28,128 bases of DNA, taken from assembly GCA_021809235.1 (NCBI GenBank), contig JAKBAG010000006.1, positions 1 to 28,128 of the forward strand, in the 5' to 3' direction. The notes under the pieces were generated by a model. That model made no database searches. It worked only from the letters and a program-made list of their open reading frames with translations, and was not told where the DNA came from. This document shows positions 7,503-14,615 of this stretch, one piece after another. The position numbers and the translations under genes are program-made. Position 1 is the stretch's first letter; each line of letters begins with the position of its first letter. The DNA is from Acidobacteriota bacterium. GTDB taxonomy: Bacteria > Acidobacteriota > Terriglobia > Terriglobales > Acidobacteriaceae.

Positions 7503-8921
7503 ATGCGAATCGCGATTGTTGGAGCCGGGGTCGCTGGACTGGCAGCGGCCTATGAACTGGAGCTGGCACGGCAGCAGGGCGCTGCGATCGACTATGACGT
7601 TTATGAGTCGTCCGCACGCGTCGGTGGCGTCCTCTCCTCCCGGATGGAAGACGGTACCGTCCTCGAGCACGGGCCGGACTCGTTTCTGACGGAAAAACCG
7701 GCAGCGGTTGCACTGTGTCGCGAGCTGGGCCTGGAAGATCAGTTGCTTGGCTCCGATGATGCGCAACGACGGACCTTCATTCTGGTGGGCCGGAAGCTGG
7801 TGCCGCTGCCGGACGGCCTGATGTTCCTGGTTCCCACACGCCTGCTGCCCACCATCACCACGCCGCTCTTTGATCCGCTGACCAAGCTGCGCATGGGGCT
7901 GGAGTGGTTCCACCGAGCGCGTCCTGGCGGCCACGACGAGTCTGTGGCAACTCTGGTACGCCGCCACTACGGGCAGGTGGCTGTGGATCGACTGGCGGAC
8001 CCACTGCTCTCAGGTATTTATGGGGGTGATGCTGAGCAGCTCAGTGCGCAGTCGGTGCTCCCGGCAATGGTGCGGCTGGAGCGCGATTATGGCTCGCTGA
8101 CGCGCGGCATGCTGGCGGCGCGTCGCAAGCAGCAGGCAGCTGCCCGGCAGTCGGCCGGCAAGCCCCGGCATACGCTCTTTACCACGCTGCGCGGCGGCCT
8201 GCAGCAGCTCGTGAATGCACTGGAAGCCCGTCTCGATCCGCAGCGGCTGCATCTGGGCGTGCGCGCCGACCTGCTTTCGCTCGATGCCAGTGGCTGGCGG
8301 CTACGGTTTCAGGATCATCCGACCGAGCGCATGGATGCCGTGATCCTGGCCACGCCGGCCTGGGCTGCGGCTCGCCTGTTGCGTGAGGTGCATGGCCCAC
8401 TCAGCCAGGAGCTGGCAGGTATTCCCTACAGCTCCTCGATCACCGTCAACCTGCTTTTTGACGAGCAGCAGATTCCGCCTCTGCCGCCGGGTTTCGGCTT
8501 TCTGGTGCCGGCCGTCGAGGAGCGTGCCATGCTGGCATGCACGTTTGTGCATCGCAAGTTTCCCGGCCGCACCGCCGCCGGACGCGCCGTGCTTCGCTGC
8601 TTTGCCGGGGGCATGCGCGGAGAGTCCATGATGGAGGAATCCGACGACGCCATCGTGCAGCGGATGCGTGAGGATCTGCGGGAGATCCTCGGCATCACAC
8701 ACGCGCCGCTGCTGGCCGAGGTGCGTCGCTGGCCGCGCTCCATGGCCCAGTACAGCGTGGGGCATGCGGATCGCATCGAACGCATCCGCCGCTACACCGC
8801 AGCACTGCCGCGACTGCATCTGGCTGGCAACGCATACGATGGCATCGGAATCTCCGACTGCATCCGTCTGGGCCGCGGCGCCGCGGAAGCACTGCTGCAG
8901 GCAGCGTTGCGCAGCGAGTAA
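7503..8921 (+). CDS. hemG: Protoporphyrinogen/coproporphyrinogen oxidase, FAD-dependent (HemG/HemY family)
   Basis: 472 aa from the ATG at 7503, directly before the dinucleotide-binding strand MRIAIVGAGVAG (GxGxxG at residues 7-12); a GTG at 7491 is possible. ESSARVGG and EHGPDSFLTEKP are typical of the family's FAD region. The C-terminal AGNAYDGIGISDCI is the diagnostic second FAD-contact motif. The enzyme oxidises protoporphyrinogen IX, or coproporphyrinogen III in the coproporphyrin-dependent route, late in haem synthesis; sequence alone does not decide between them. It is often called hemY. The gene starts 40 nt after the radical SAM stop with only a weak GGGG ribosome site, so it is probably in the same transcript. 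Haem supply next to cydAB, a haem-rich oxidase, makes functional sense. Confidence 0.93.
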   Translation: MRIAIVGAGVAGLAAAYELELARQQGAAIDYDVYESSARVGGVLSSRMEDGTVLEHGPDSFLTEKPAAVALCRELGLEDQLLGSDDAQRRTFILVGRKLVPLPDGLMFLVPTRLLPTITTPLFDPLTKLRMGLEWFHRARPGGHDESVATLVRRHYGQVAVDRLADPLLSGIYGGDAEQLSAQSVLPAMVRLERDYGSLTRGMLAARRKQQAAARQSAGKPRHTLFTTLRGGLQQLVNALEARLDPQRLHLGVRADLLSLDASGWRLRFQDHPTERMDAVILATPAWAAARLLREVHGPLSQELAGIPYSSSITVNLLFDEQQIPPLPPGFGFLVPAVEERAMLACTFVHRKFPGRTAAGRAVLRCFAGGMRGESMMEESDDAIVQRMREDLREILGITHAPLLAEVRRWPRSMAQYSVGHADRIERIRRYTAALPRLHLAGNAYDGIGISDCIRLGRGAAEALLQAALRSE

Positions 8922-8960
8922 ACAATCGCTTTGTATTGGTCGATGCCGGCCCTGCGGGGG

Positions 8961-8966
8961 TAGAAT
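8961..8966 (+). promoter_or_regulatory. Possible -10 element of the GH3 beta-glucosidase gene
   Basis: TAGAAT (5 of 6 to TATAAT) lies 9 nt before the ATG at 8976, which would give a transcript with an almost absent leader. No good -35 at 17 nt; TTGGTC at 8936-8941 is 19 nt away. No Shine-Dalgarno site precedes the ATG, which fits leaderless initiation. A core AATCGCTT (8924-8931) is only a partial LacI-type match. Confidence 0.35.
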
Positions 8967-8975
8967 GGCAGCGCC

Positions 8976-11345
8976 ATGACAAAGACCCTGCAACGAACCC
9001 TGACCACTCTGACGCTGGCTGCCGTGACTGCACTCCCTGCCATCCCGTCGGCTGCGCTCGCACAGGCCACTCCGTCCAATCCTCAGCTTGCCAGCCGCGC
9101 CATCAATGACCGCGTGGACGCGCTGATGAAGAAGATGTCGCTCGAGCAGAAGATTGGCCAGCTTGTGCAGTACTCCTACGGCTCGGCGACCGGTCCGAAT
9201 GCATCGCATCTGAGCTACGAAGACCTGATTGCGCGCGGGGAGATCGGTTCGCTGCTGAACATTCACGGATCGGCGGAGGGCAACCGGCTGCAGCACATCG
9301 CCGTAGAAAAGTCGCCGCTGCATATTCCGCTTCTCTATGGTCTGGATGTGATTCACGGGATGCATACGACGTTTCCCGTGCCCATTGCGCTGGCCTGCTC
9401 CTGGGATCCTTCGCTGATTCGCAGCGTAGCCCATACGGCGGCGGTGGAGTCGCGCGCAGAGGGTGTGCCGTGGGTCTTTTCTCCAATGGTCGATATTGCG
9501 CGCGATGCCCGATGGGGGCGCATCGTCGAGTCTGCCGGCGAAGATCCCTACCTCGGTTCGGCGTTGGCTAGGGCCTATGTAGAGGGCTATCAGCAGGGGG
9601 ATCTCAGCAAGCCGGATTCGGTTGCCGTCAGCGTGAAGCATTTCGCCGCCTATGGGGCTGCCATCGCCGGACGGGATTACAACGCAACGGATATGTCGGA
9701 CGTCATGCTGCGCCAGGTCTATCTGCCGCCCTATCACGCGGCGGTTGCAGCCGGAGCGGCAACCATCATGAGCTCATTCAACTCAATCAATGGCGTTCCG
9801 GCCAGTGCCAATCCCTACACGCTCACCCAGATTCTGCGCCGTGAGTGGGGCTTTGATGGCTTTGTTGTCTCCGACTGGGGCGCAGTCTCCGAGCTGCTGA
9901 ATCACTCGATCGGCGCCGATGGCAGCACCGTGGCTCGCAAGGCCATTACGGCTGGCGTGGACATGGACATGGAAGGCGGACTCTATGCCACCACGCTTGC
10001 CGCGCAGGTGCGATCCGGGGTCATTCCCGAGTCGGTCATCGATGAGGCCACGCGACGCATCCTGCGTGTGAAATTCGCACTGGGACTCTTCGACCATCCC
10101 TACACGGCAACCACTCCGGCTTATGTGGCAACCCCGGAAAAGCGTGCTGAAGCGCGCAAGGTCGCCGACGAAACCATTGTCCTGCTGAAGAACGAACCTG
10201 TGGAGGGGCTGGGCAACATTCTGCCGCTGGGCAAGCACTTCCGGACGGTTGCCCTGATCGGTCCGCTGGCGGATTCCAGGCAGGACATGCTGGGCTCGTG
10301 GGCTGCGCTCGGCAATCCCAACGATGCCGTCACGCTGCGTCAGGCATTGAGTGAGAAGCTGGGCAACCAGCTGCTCTATGCCAAGGGCGTCAGCATTCTG
10401 AAGGGGGAGAATGAAGCCGATCTGCGGAAGTTTCTTGGGAAACCCGCCACTCCCGTCTGGGACAACGAAAACGGAATTGCCGCAGCCGTAGCCATTGCCA
10501 GGAAGGCCGATGTTGCCGTGCTTGCGCTGGGAGAGAGTGCCAACGGGATGACCGGCGAAGCCTCCAGCCGCGCGCATCTGAGCCTGCCGGGCGACCAGGA
10601 AAAGCTGCTCGAGGCCGTTGCCGCTACCGGCAAGCCGGTCGTGCTGGTGCTCTTCACCGGTCGACCCAGCGAGATTCCCTGGGCAGCCGGGCATGTTCCG
10701 GCCATCGTGCAGGCATGGTTCCCCGGCATTGAGGCCGGTCACGCCGTTGCCGATGTGCTCTTCGGCACTGTCAATCCCAGTGCCAAGCTGACGTCCAGCT
10801 TCCCCCGTGCCGTCGGGCAGGAGCCCCTCTACTATGCGCAGCTTCCCACCGGCCGCCCGGCGCACGGAGACCTGAACCACTTCCCCACCGACAGTGGACA
10901 GAAGTACATGTCGCGGTATCTGGACGTGAACAACTCGGCTCAGTTTCCCTTCGGCTGGGGACTCAGCTACACCAGCTTCCGCTTCAGCCAGCCGACGCTT
11001 AGCCAAGCGGAGATTGCAGCTGCCAGCCTGAAGCCGGGCGATGCAGCCAAGGTTCAGGTCAGCTTCACGGTGACCAATACCGGAAATCGCGCCGGAACAG
11101 AGGTGGCGCAGCTCTACATCCGTAACACGGCAGCCTCCGTGGAGCAGCCCGTGCGACAGTTGGAGGGCTTTGCGCGTGTTACGCTGCAGCCGGGCGAAAG
11201 CAAAACCATCACGCTGCCGCTGGGCTTTGATGAGCTGAACTTCTGGAATGCGCAGAGTCATCAGGTCGTGGAGCCAACCACCTATCAGATCTTCGTCGGT
11301 GACAGCTCGCTGGCTGATCTGTCCACGAGCCTGACCGTTCGGTGA
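8976..11345 (+). CDS. bglX: Exported beta-glucosidase, glycoside hydrolase family 3 (BglX-like)
   Basis: 789 aa. A Sec signal peptide (MTKTLQRTL, hydrophobic core, AALAQA near residue 31) sends it to the periplasm or outside. The GH3 N-terminal domain (about 45-370) has YGLDVIHGMHT, SPMVDIARDARWGR, SAGEDPYL, the KHF motif at 221-223 and the nucleophile Asp300 in FVVSDWGA. The GH3 C-terminal domain (about 400-640) has VLLKNE and ALGES-type motifs. A fibronectin III-like domain lies at about 700-780 (FTVTNTGNRAGTEVAQLYI). It hydrolyses terminal beta-linked glucose from oligosaccharides, though family members also act on xylosides or aryl glucosides. Length and order match BglX (about 765 aa). 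It starts 54 nt after hemG with its own possible promoter and ends in a strong hairpin, so it is probably monocistronic. Confidence 0.93.
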   Translation: MTKTLQRTLTTLTLAAVTALPAIPSAALAQATPSNPQLASRAINDRVDALMKKMSLEQKIGQLVQYSYGSATGPNASHLSYEDLIARGEIGSLLNIHGSAEGNRLQHIAVEKSPLHIPLLYGLDVIHGMHTTFPVPIALACSWDPSLIRSVAHTAAVESRAEGVPWVFSPMVDIARDARWGRIVESAGEDPYLGSALARAYVEGYQQGDLSKPDSVAVSVKHFAAYGAAIAGRDYNATDMSDVMLRQVYLPPYHAAVAAGAATIMSSFNSINGVPASANPYTLTQILRREWGFDGFVVSDWGAVSELLNHSIGADGSTVARKAITAGVDMDMEGGLYATTLAAQVRSGVIPESVIDEATRRILRVKFALGLFDHPYTATTPAYVATPEKRAEARKVADETIVLLKNEPVEGLGNILPLGKHFRTVALIGPLADSRQDMLGSWAALGNPNDAVTLRQALSEKLGNQLLYAKGVSILKGENEADLRKFLGKPATPVWDNENGIAAAVAIARKADVAVLALGESANGMTGEASSRAHLSLPGDQEKLLEAVAATGKPVVLVLFTGRPSEIPWAAGHVPAIVQAWFPGIEAGHAVADVLFGTVNPSAKLTSSFPRAVGQEPLYYAQLPTGRPAHGDLNHFPTDSGQKYMSRYLDVNNSAQFPFGWGLSYTSFRFSQPTLSQAEIAAASLKPGDAAKVQVSFTVTNTGNRAGTEVAQLYIRNTAASVEQPVRQLEGFARVTLQPGESKTITLPLGFDELNFWNAQSHQVVEPTTYQIFVGDSSLADLSTSLTVR

Positions 11346-11349
11346 ACAC

Positions 11350-11390
11350 CCGCCAGTCGGCTCTGCCCCGCAGGCAGAGCCGACTGGCGG
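11350..11390. terminator. Perfect 18-bp hairpin between convergent genes (likely bidirectional terminator)
   Basis: CCGCCAGTCGGCTCTGCC (11350-11367) pairs perfectly with the complementary arm at 11373-11390 around a 5-nt loop. It begins 4 nt after the bglX stop and ends 6 nt before the stop of the convergent CRTAC1 gene. No U-run follows on either strand, so it may act as a Rho-assisted or structural terminator or a 3'-end stabiliser. Confidence 0.7.
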
Positions 11391-11396
11391 CATGCC

Positions 11397-13154
11397 TCAG
11401 GCGGAGGGCTCATCGATGCGCACCTCGCGGTCGCCAGCTACGTTGTGCAAGGTCTGTCGGATGCCGCTGGGCCAGCGGATCTCGATGGTGGTGGCTTCCG
11501 TGGCTGATCCCAGGCCAAAGTGCGCCCGTTTGTCGCTAGACGAGCAGTAGCTGCCGGCAGTGCTCACGGTCCACCACTGCGCACCGGCCGGAGTTGTCAG
11601 CTTGATCACGGCGCCAATGCCATCGCGATTGCTCGTGTGGCCCACCAGGTAGAGCCGGATCCAGTGATTCTGGGTCGGTGTTTCGTTGCGCAGCAGGTAG
11701 GCCGGTCCGTCGTTGGTCGTCACCACAACGTCCAGTCTTCCGTCATTGTCGAAGTCGCCGCGGGCCATTCCGCGCGCCACCCATCGCTGCTGGAAAACAT
11801 CACCGGAGCTTGCCGAGACATCCTCAAATTTGCCATTCCCCAGATTATGTAGCAGCATCATCGGTTCCCGATAGTGCAGTTGGGGAAAGGTCAGTTCGAT
11901 GTTGTCGATGACGTGACCCTGGGCGACGAGAATATCCTTCCAGCCATCATTGTCATAGTCCAGGAAGCGCACGCCCCAGCCGGAGTGCAGCAGCGTAGCC
12001 CCGCCCACGCCGGACAGATAGCTCGCATAACTGAAGCTGCCATCTCCGTTGTTCTGGTAGAGTGCATACTTCTGGTTGGCCAGGTTGGTCACGATCAGGT
12101 CCGGGCGCCCATCATTGTCGTAGTCCTGAAAATCCGTTCCCATTCCTGCGTAGGTGTTGCCCATCCCATCCACGGCAATCTCCGCCAGCAGACCGCTATC
12201 CTCAAAGCTGCCATTGCCCTTGTTGTGATAGAGAAACTCGGTCATCGAATCGTTCGCTACAAAGAGATCGATGTGTCCATCCCCGTCGTAATCGGCTGCA
12301 GCGATTCCCAGGCCCTTGCCGGGAAGTGCGATGCCGATCTTGTGCGAGACCTCGGTGAAGCGTCCGTTGCCGTCATTGTGAAAGACGAGCGGTGCAGCAT
12401 TGGGAAACAGGTCGGGATGGCAGTAGCTGCGATATCCGTCGCGATGTTCGCCGCACCAGATGTCAGGAAAATCCCACTGCATGTAGCGCAACACCACCAG
12501 ATCCAGCCGCCCATCGTTGTCCAGATCCACCCAGATGGCGCTGGTACTCCAGCCACTGCCGCCGGTCCCACTGGCTTCCGTCACGTCGGTAAAGGTGCCA
12601 TCGCCGTTGTTGTGGTAGAGCCGGTTACCGCCGTAGCCGGTCACGTAGATGTCCGCAAATCCGTCGTTGTCGTAGTCGCCGATGGCCACCCCCATGTCGT
12701 AGCCAACGCCCTGCAGGCCGGCCTTCTCGGTTACGTCCTCAAAGCTGCCATCCGACCGCTGATGAAAGAGCCGGTTCCAGTACTCCGGTCCAGTCTTGCG
12801 CGGGATGGTTCCCGCAGGAGTGGGATCGGCAAGCGGCGCACCATTCACAAAGAAGATGTCGAGGCGACCATCGTTGTCATAGTCGAAAAGGGCTACGCCG
12901 GAGCCCATCGTCTCCAGCAGATATTTCTGCGAGGTATGCGACGCCCGCCCGCGAAAGGAAACGCCGCGCGCCTGCGTCACATCTACAAACCGCCCTGGCA
13001 CAGAAGTCGGATGGCCGGAGGAAGGCTGTGTCGCAACAGCCTGCGGCAACATGTTCTGCGCGGCCATCGCTCTTGCAAAGGCTTTCATTTCCGCCGACGA
13101 TTGGCACACTGCCCCCAGCGCGGCTACAGATTTCAGAAACTCTCGACGATGCAT
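11397..13154 (-). CDS. CRTAC1 family protein with Tat-type signal (FG-GAP repeats plus ASPIC/UnbV)
   Basis: 585 aa from the ATG at 13154. AAGGAG at 13165-13170 (minus strand) lies 10 nt upstream, and the protein then begins MHRREFLKSVAALGA, a twin-arginine (RREFLK) signal. The longer upstream frame lacks support. Seven FG-GAP motifs (DYDNDGRLD, DYDNDGFAD, DLDNDGRLD, DYDGDGHID, DYDNDGRPD, DYDNDGWKD, DFDNDGRLD) predict a seven-bladed propeller, and here every calcium loop keeps the DxDxDG pattern. Two cysteines bracket a loop (WCGEHRDGYRSYC), a possible disulfide. The ASPIC/UnbV domain is at about residues 510-580 (HWIRLYLVGH, SSDKRAHFGLG, IRWPSG). Tat export implies folding in the cytoplasm, unlike the Sec-type paralogue at 516-2369. 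It lies 100 nt after the TIM-barrel gene on the same strand. Function unknown. Confidence 0.9.
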   Translation of the reverse strand: MHRREFLKSVAALGAVCQSSAEMKAFARAMAAQNMLPQAVATQPSSGHPTSVPGRFVDVTQARGVSFRGRASHTSQKYLLETMGSGVALFDYDNDGRLDIFFVNGAPLADPTPAGTIPRKTGPEYWNRLFHQRSDGSFEDVTEKAGLQGVGYDMGVAIGDYDNDGFADIYVTGYGGNRLYHNNGDGTFTDVTEASGTGGSGWSTSAIWVDLDNDGRLDLVVLRYMQWDFPDIWCGEHRDGYRSYCHPDLFPNAAPLVFHNDGNGRFTEVSHKIGIALPGKGLGIAAADYDGDGHIDLFVANDSMTEFLYHNKGNGSFEDSGLLAEIAVDGMGNTYAGMGTDFQDYDNDGRPDLIVTNLANQKYALYQNNGDGSFSYASYLSGVGGATLLHSGWGVRFLDYDNDGWKDILVAQGHVIDNIELTFPQLHYREPMMLLHNLGNGKFEDVSASSGDVFQQRWVARGMARGDFDNDGRLDVVVTTNDGPAYLLRNETPTQNHWIRLYLVGHTSNRDGIGAVIKLTTPAGAQWWTVSTAGSYCSSSDKRAHFGLGSATEATTIEIRWPSGIRQTLHNVAGDREVRIDEPSA

Positions 13155-13256
13155 GGATGGGGAACTCCTTTGAGAAACCTCGTTGTCAAAACGGCAACGC
13201 GATGCATCCGGGCATGAACAGAGCACGGTTCGATGGTCTAACGCGCGATGCACCGA

Positions 13257-14234
13257 TCATACAGCGCAAAGCGTAACGGCCTGGCGCAGACTGGCTAGCG
13301 GATTCTCCAGCGGAATAAATTCATGGGCAACGTAGCCCGAGTAGGAAGTGGCGGCAATCGCCTGCATCACGCCCTGCCATTGCACCTCTTGCTGACGGTT
13401 CAGTTCGTGGCGTCCCGGCACACCGCCGGTGTGAAAGTGGCCGATGCAGTCGATGTTCCCGCGAATGGTCGTGATCAAATCCCCTTCCATGATCTGCATG
13501 TGGTAAATGTCGTAGAGCAGCCGGATCAGCGGAGAGTCCACCTCGCGAACTACCGCAACACCCCAGGCCGTGTGGTCCGCCATGTAGCCCGGATGGTCCA
13601 CTTTGCTGTTCAGCAGTTCAAGACAGAGCTGGATGTCGTGGTCTTCCAGCAGGGGCTTCATGCGCTTGAGTCCGGCGATCGTGTTCCGCATCCCTTCTTC
13701 GTCTGAGATGCCATCGCGCAGCCCGGCAAAGGTGATCACGCGCCGGACTCCGGCGCGCTGCGCCAGCGGCAGATTCCGGCGCAGTCCGGCCTCAATCGCT
13801 GCATGATGCTCCACACGATTCAACCCGCGCGTAATCTCTCCGGCGTCGGCATAGCCCATCGTGCAGACCAGCCCATAACGACGGGGAATGGCATATTCAG
13901 CAGGCTGCAGCAGATCGATGCCTGCCAGTCCCATGGCGGCTCCGGCGGCGCACAGATCGTCCAGGCTGAGGCCGGAGTAGCACCAGCGACAGGCCGACTG
14001 ATGGATGCGTTGCGCTGCGACCGGCGTTTGTGAAGAGGCTTCCTTCTGTGGAGGATTTTCAGGATCGGTCATGCCTTGCTGGAACGGCTTGGCAGCCAGG
14101 AGCGGCGATGCTGCGAGCGCTCCTCCGAAAGCGACCGTACCCGTTTGCAGCAGCTGTCGGCGTGTGATGGCCGACGTCGCCAGCTCCGGGCCTGCGCACT
14201 CTTTCCACTTCCGATTGCTTCCGTTGGTCGTCAT
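13257..14234 (-). CDS. Tat-exported hydroxypyruvate isomerase-like protein (xylose isomerase-like TIM barrel)
   Basis: 325 aa. A twin-arginine signal (TRRQLLQTG, about residues 24-32, then a hydrophobic stretch to LLAA) predicts export of the folded protein. The TIM barrel follows from about residue 75. Metal-binding positions are visible: Glu206 in CLELLNS, Asp242 in LYDIYHMQ, His268 in GHFHTGG and Glu305 in VAHEFIP, all as in the Hyi/OtnI branch. Cytoplasmic relatives isomerise hydroxypyruvate to tartronate semialdehyde or convert 2-oxo-tetronate-type sugar acids. An exported form with a 70-residue leader is unusual for Hyi but common for Acidobacteria and Planctomycetes sugar-isomerase-like proteins, so the substrate is open. 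No clear ribosome site precedes the ATG at 14234, so the start is somewhat uncertain. It probably shares a transcript with the CRTAC1 gene downstream. Confidence 0.82.
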   Translation of the reverse strand: MTTNGSNRKWKECAGPELATSAITRRQLLQTGTVAFGGALAASPLLAAKPFQQGMTDPENPPQKEASSQTPVAAQRIHQSACRWCYSGLSLDDLCAAGAAMGLAGIDLLQPAEYAIPRRYGLVCTMGYADAGEITRGLNRVEHHAAIEAGLRRNLPLAQRAGVRRVITFAGLRDGISDEEGMRNTIAGLKRMKPLLEDHDIQLCLELLNSKVDHPGYMADHTAWGVAVVREVDSPLIRLLYDIYHMQIMEGDLITTIRGNIDCIGHFHTGGVPGRHELNRQQEVQWQGVMQAIAATSYSGYVAHEFIPLENPLASLRQAVTLCAV

Positions 14235-14514
14235 CGGTCAGCCAACAGAGTGAAGAATCCCAGCCCGGGAAGTCAAACCGCCCCAACCGGAAGGCTGCTC
14301 GCCGGTGAGTGCATCCGGCGGGGAGAAATTCCAGTAAATCGATTCCGGCATGACGGTATCGTGGATGGCAAATGCAGGGAACTTTCAGGGAGGATACGCC
14401 TAAAAAATATTTCCAGAAATCCACCGAAATGCGCTTGACAAGCGAGATTTGGCTCCAGTAAACATGTTCAACGCATTGGTTGGGTGCATTTTGTGTTGTG
14501 AAGCGCGAAGCACC

Positions 14515-14528
14515 TGTAAACGGTTTCA
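14515..14528. promoter_or_regulatory. LacI-type operator 1 of the TonB receptor cluster
   Basis: TGTAAACGGTTTCA fits the LacI-family consensus TGNAANCGNTTNCA at every fixed position. It abuts a -10-like TTAAAT, the position expected for a repressor site. Confidence 0.65.
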
Positions 14529-14590
14529 CTTAAATTGCAGGTACAGGCACGCGGTGAATCGTTGAGCAAACCGATGCGGGTAGTTCTAAA

Positions 14591-14604
14591 AGAAAACGTT
14601 TTAC
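14591..14604. promoter_or_regulatory. LacI-type operator 2, next to the TonB receptor ribosome site
   Basis: AGAAAACGTTTTAC contains the perfect 10-bp CG-centred palindrome AAAACGTTTT (14593-14602). The outer bases deviate from TGNAAN...NCA. It is centred 76 bp after operator 1 and ends 1 nt before GGAGG, so a dimer bound to both could loop the DNA or block elongation. Confidence 0.5.
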
Positions 14605-14615
14605 TGGAGGCATCC

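Larger units (their letters stand above)
14235..14615. promoter_or_regulatory. 381-nt divergent regulatory region before the TonB receptor cluster
   Basis: No gene is supported here, although the receptor frame stays open from 14535. It holds a perfect -35 hexamer TTGACA (14435-14440), with only a weak -10 (TAAACA, 14459-14464, spacer 18). It also holds two LacI-type operators (14515-14528 and 14591-14604), a -10-like TTAAAT at 14530-14535 directly after the first operator, and the receptor ribosome site at 14606-14610. The left part (14235-14430) should hold the promoter of the minus-strand TIM-barrel gene, but I see no clear hexamers. Confidence 0.6.

Noticed and set aside
8924..8931. AATCGCTT core upstream of bglX, considered as a LacI-type operator
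   Set aside because: Only the inner core fits TGNAANCGNTTNCA; the flanking TG and CA are absent.
9783..11393. 536-codon minus-strand frame opposite bglX
   Set aside because: No ribosome site, no domain, and it lies wholly against a well-supported GH3 gene; a long frame is expected in GC-rich DNA.
13181..13199. CGTTG...CAACG inverted repeat with an AAAACGG core upstream of the Tat CRTAC1 gene, considered as a LacI-type operator
   Set aside because: Only one half resembles the consensus; arms are 5 bp with a 9-nt spacer, easily chance.
11874..13217. 447-codon plus-strand frame opposite the Tat CRTAC1 gene
   Set aside because: Same cause as the other propeller shadow: regular repeats of Asp codons read backwards.
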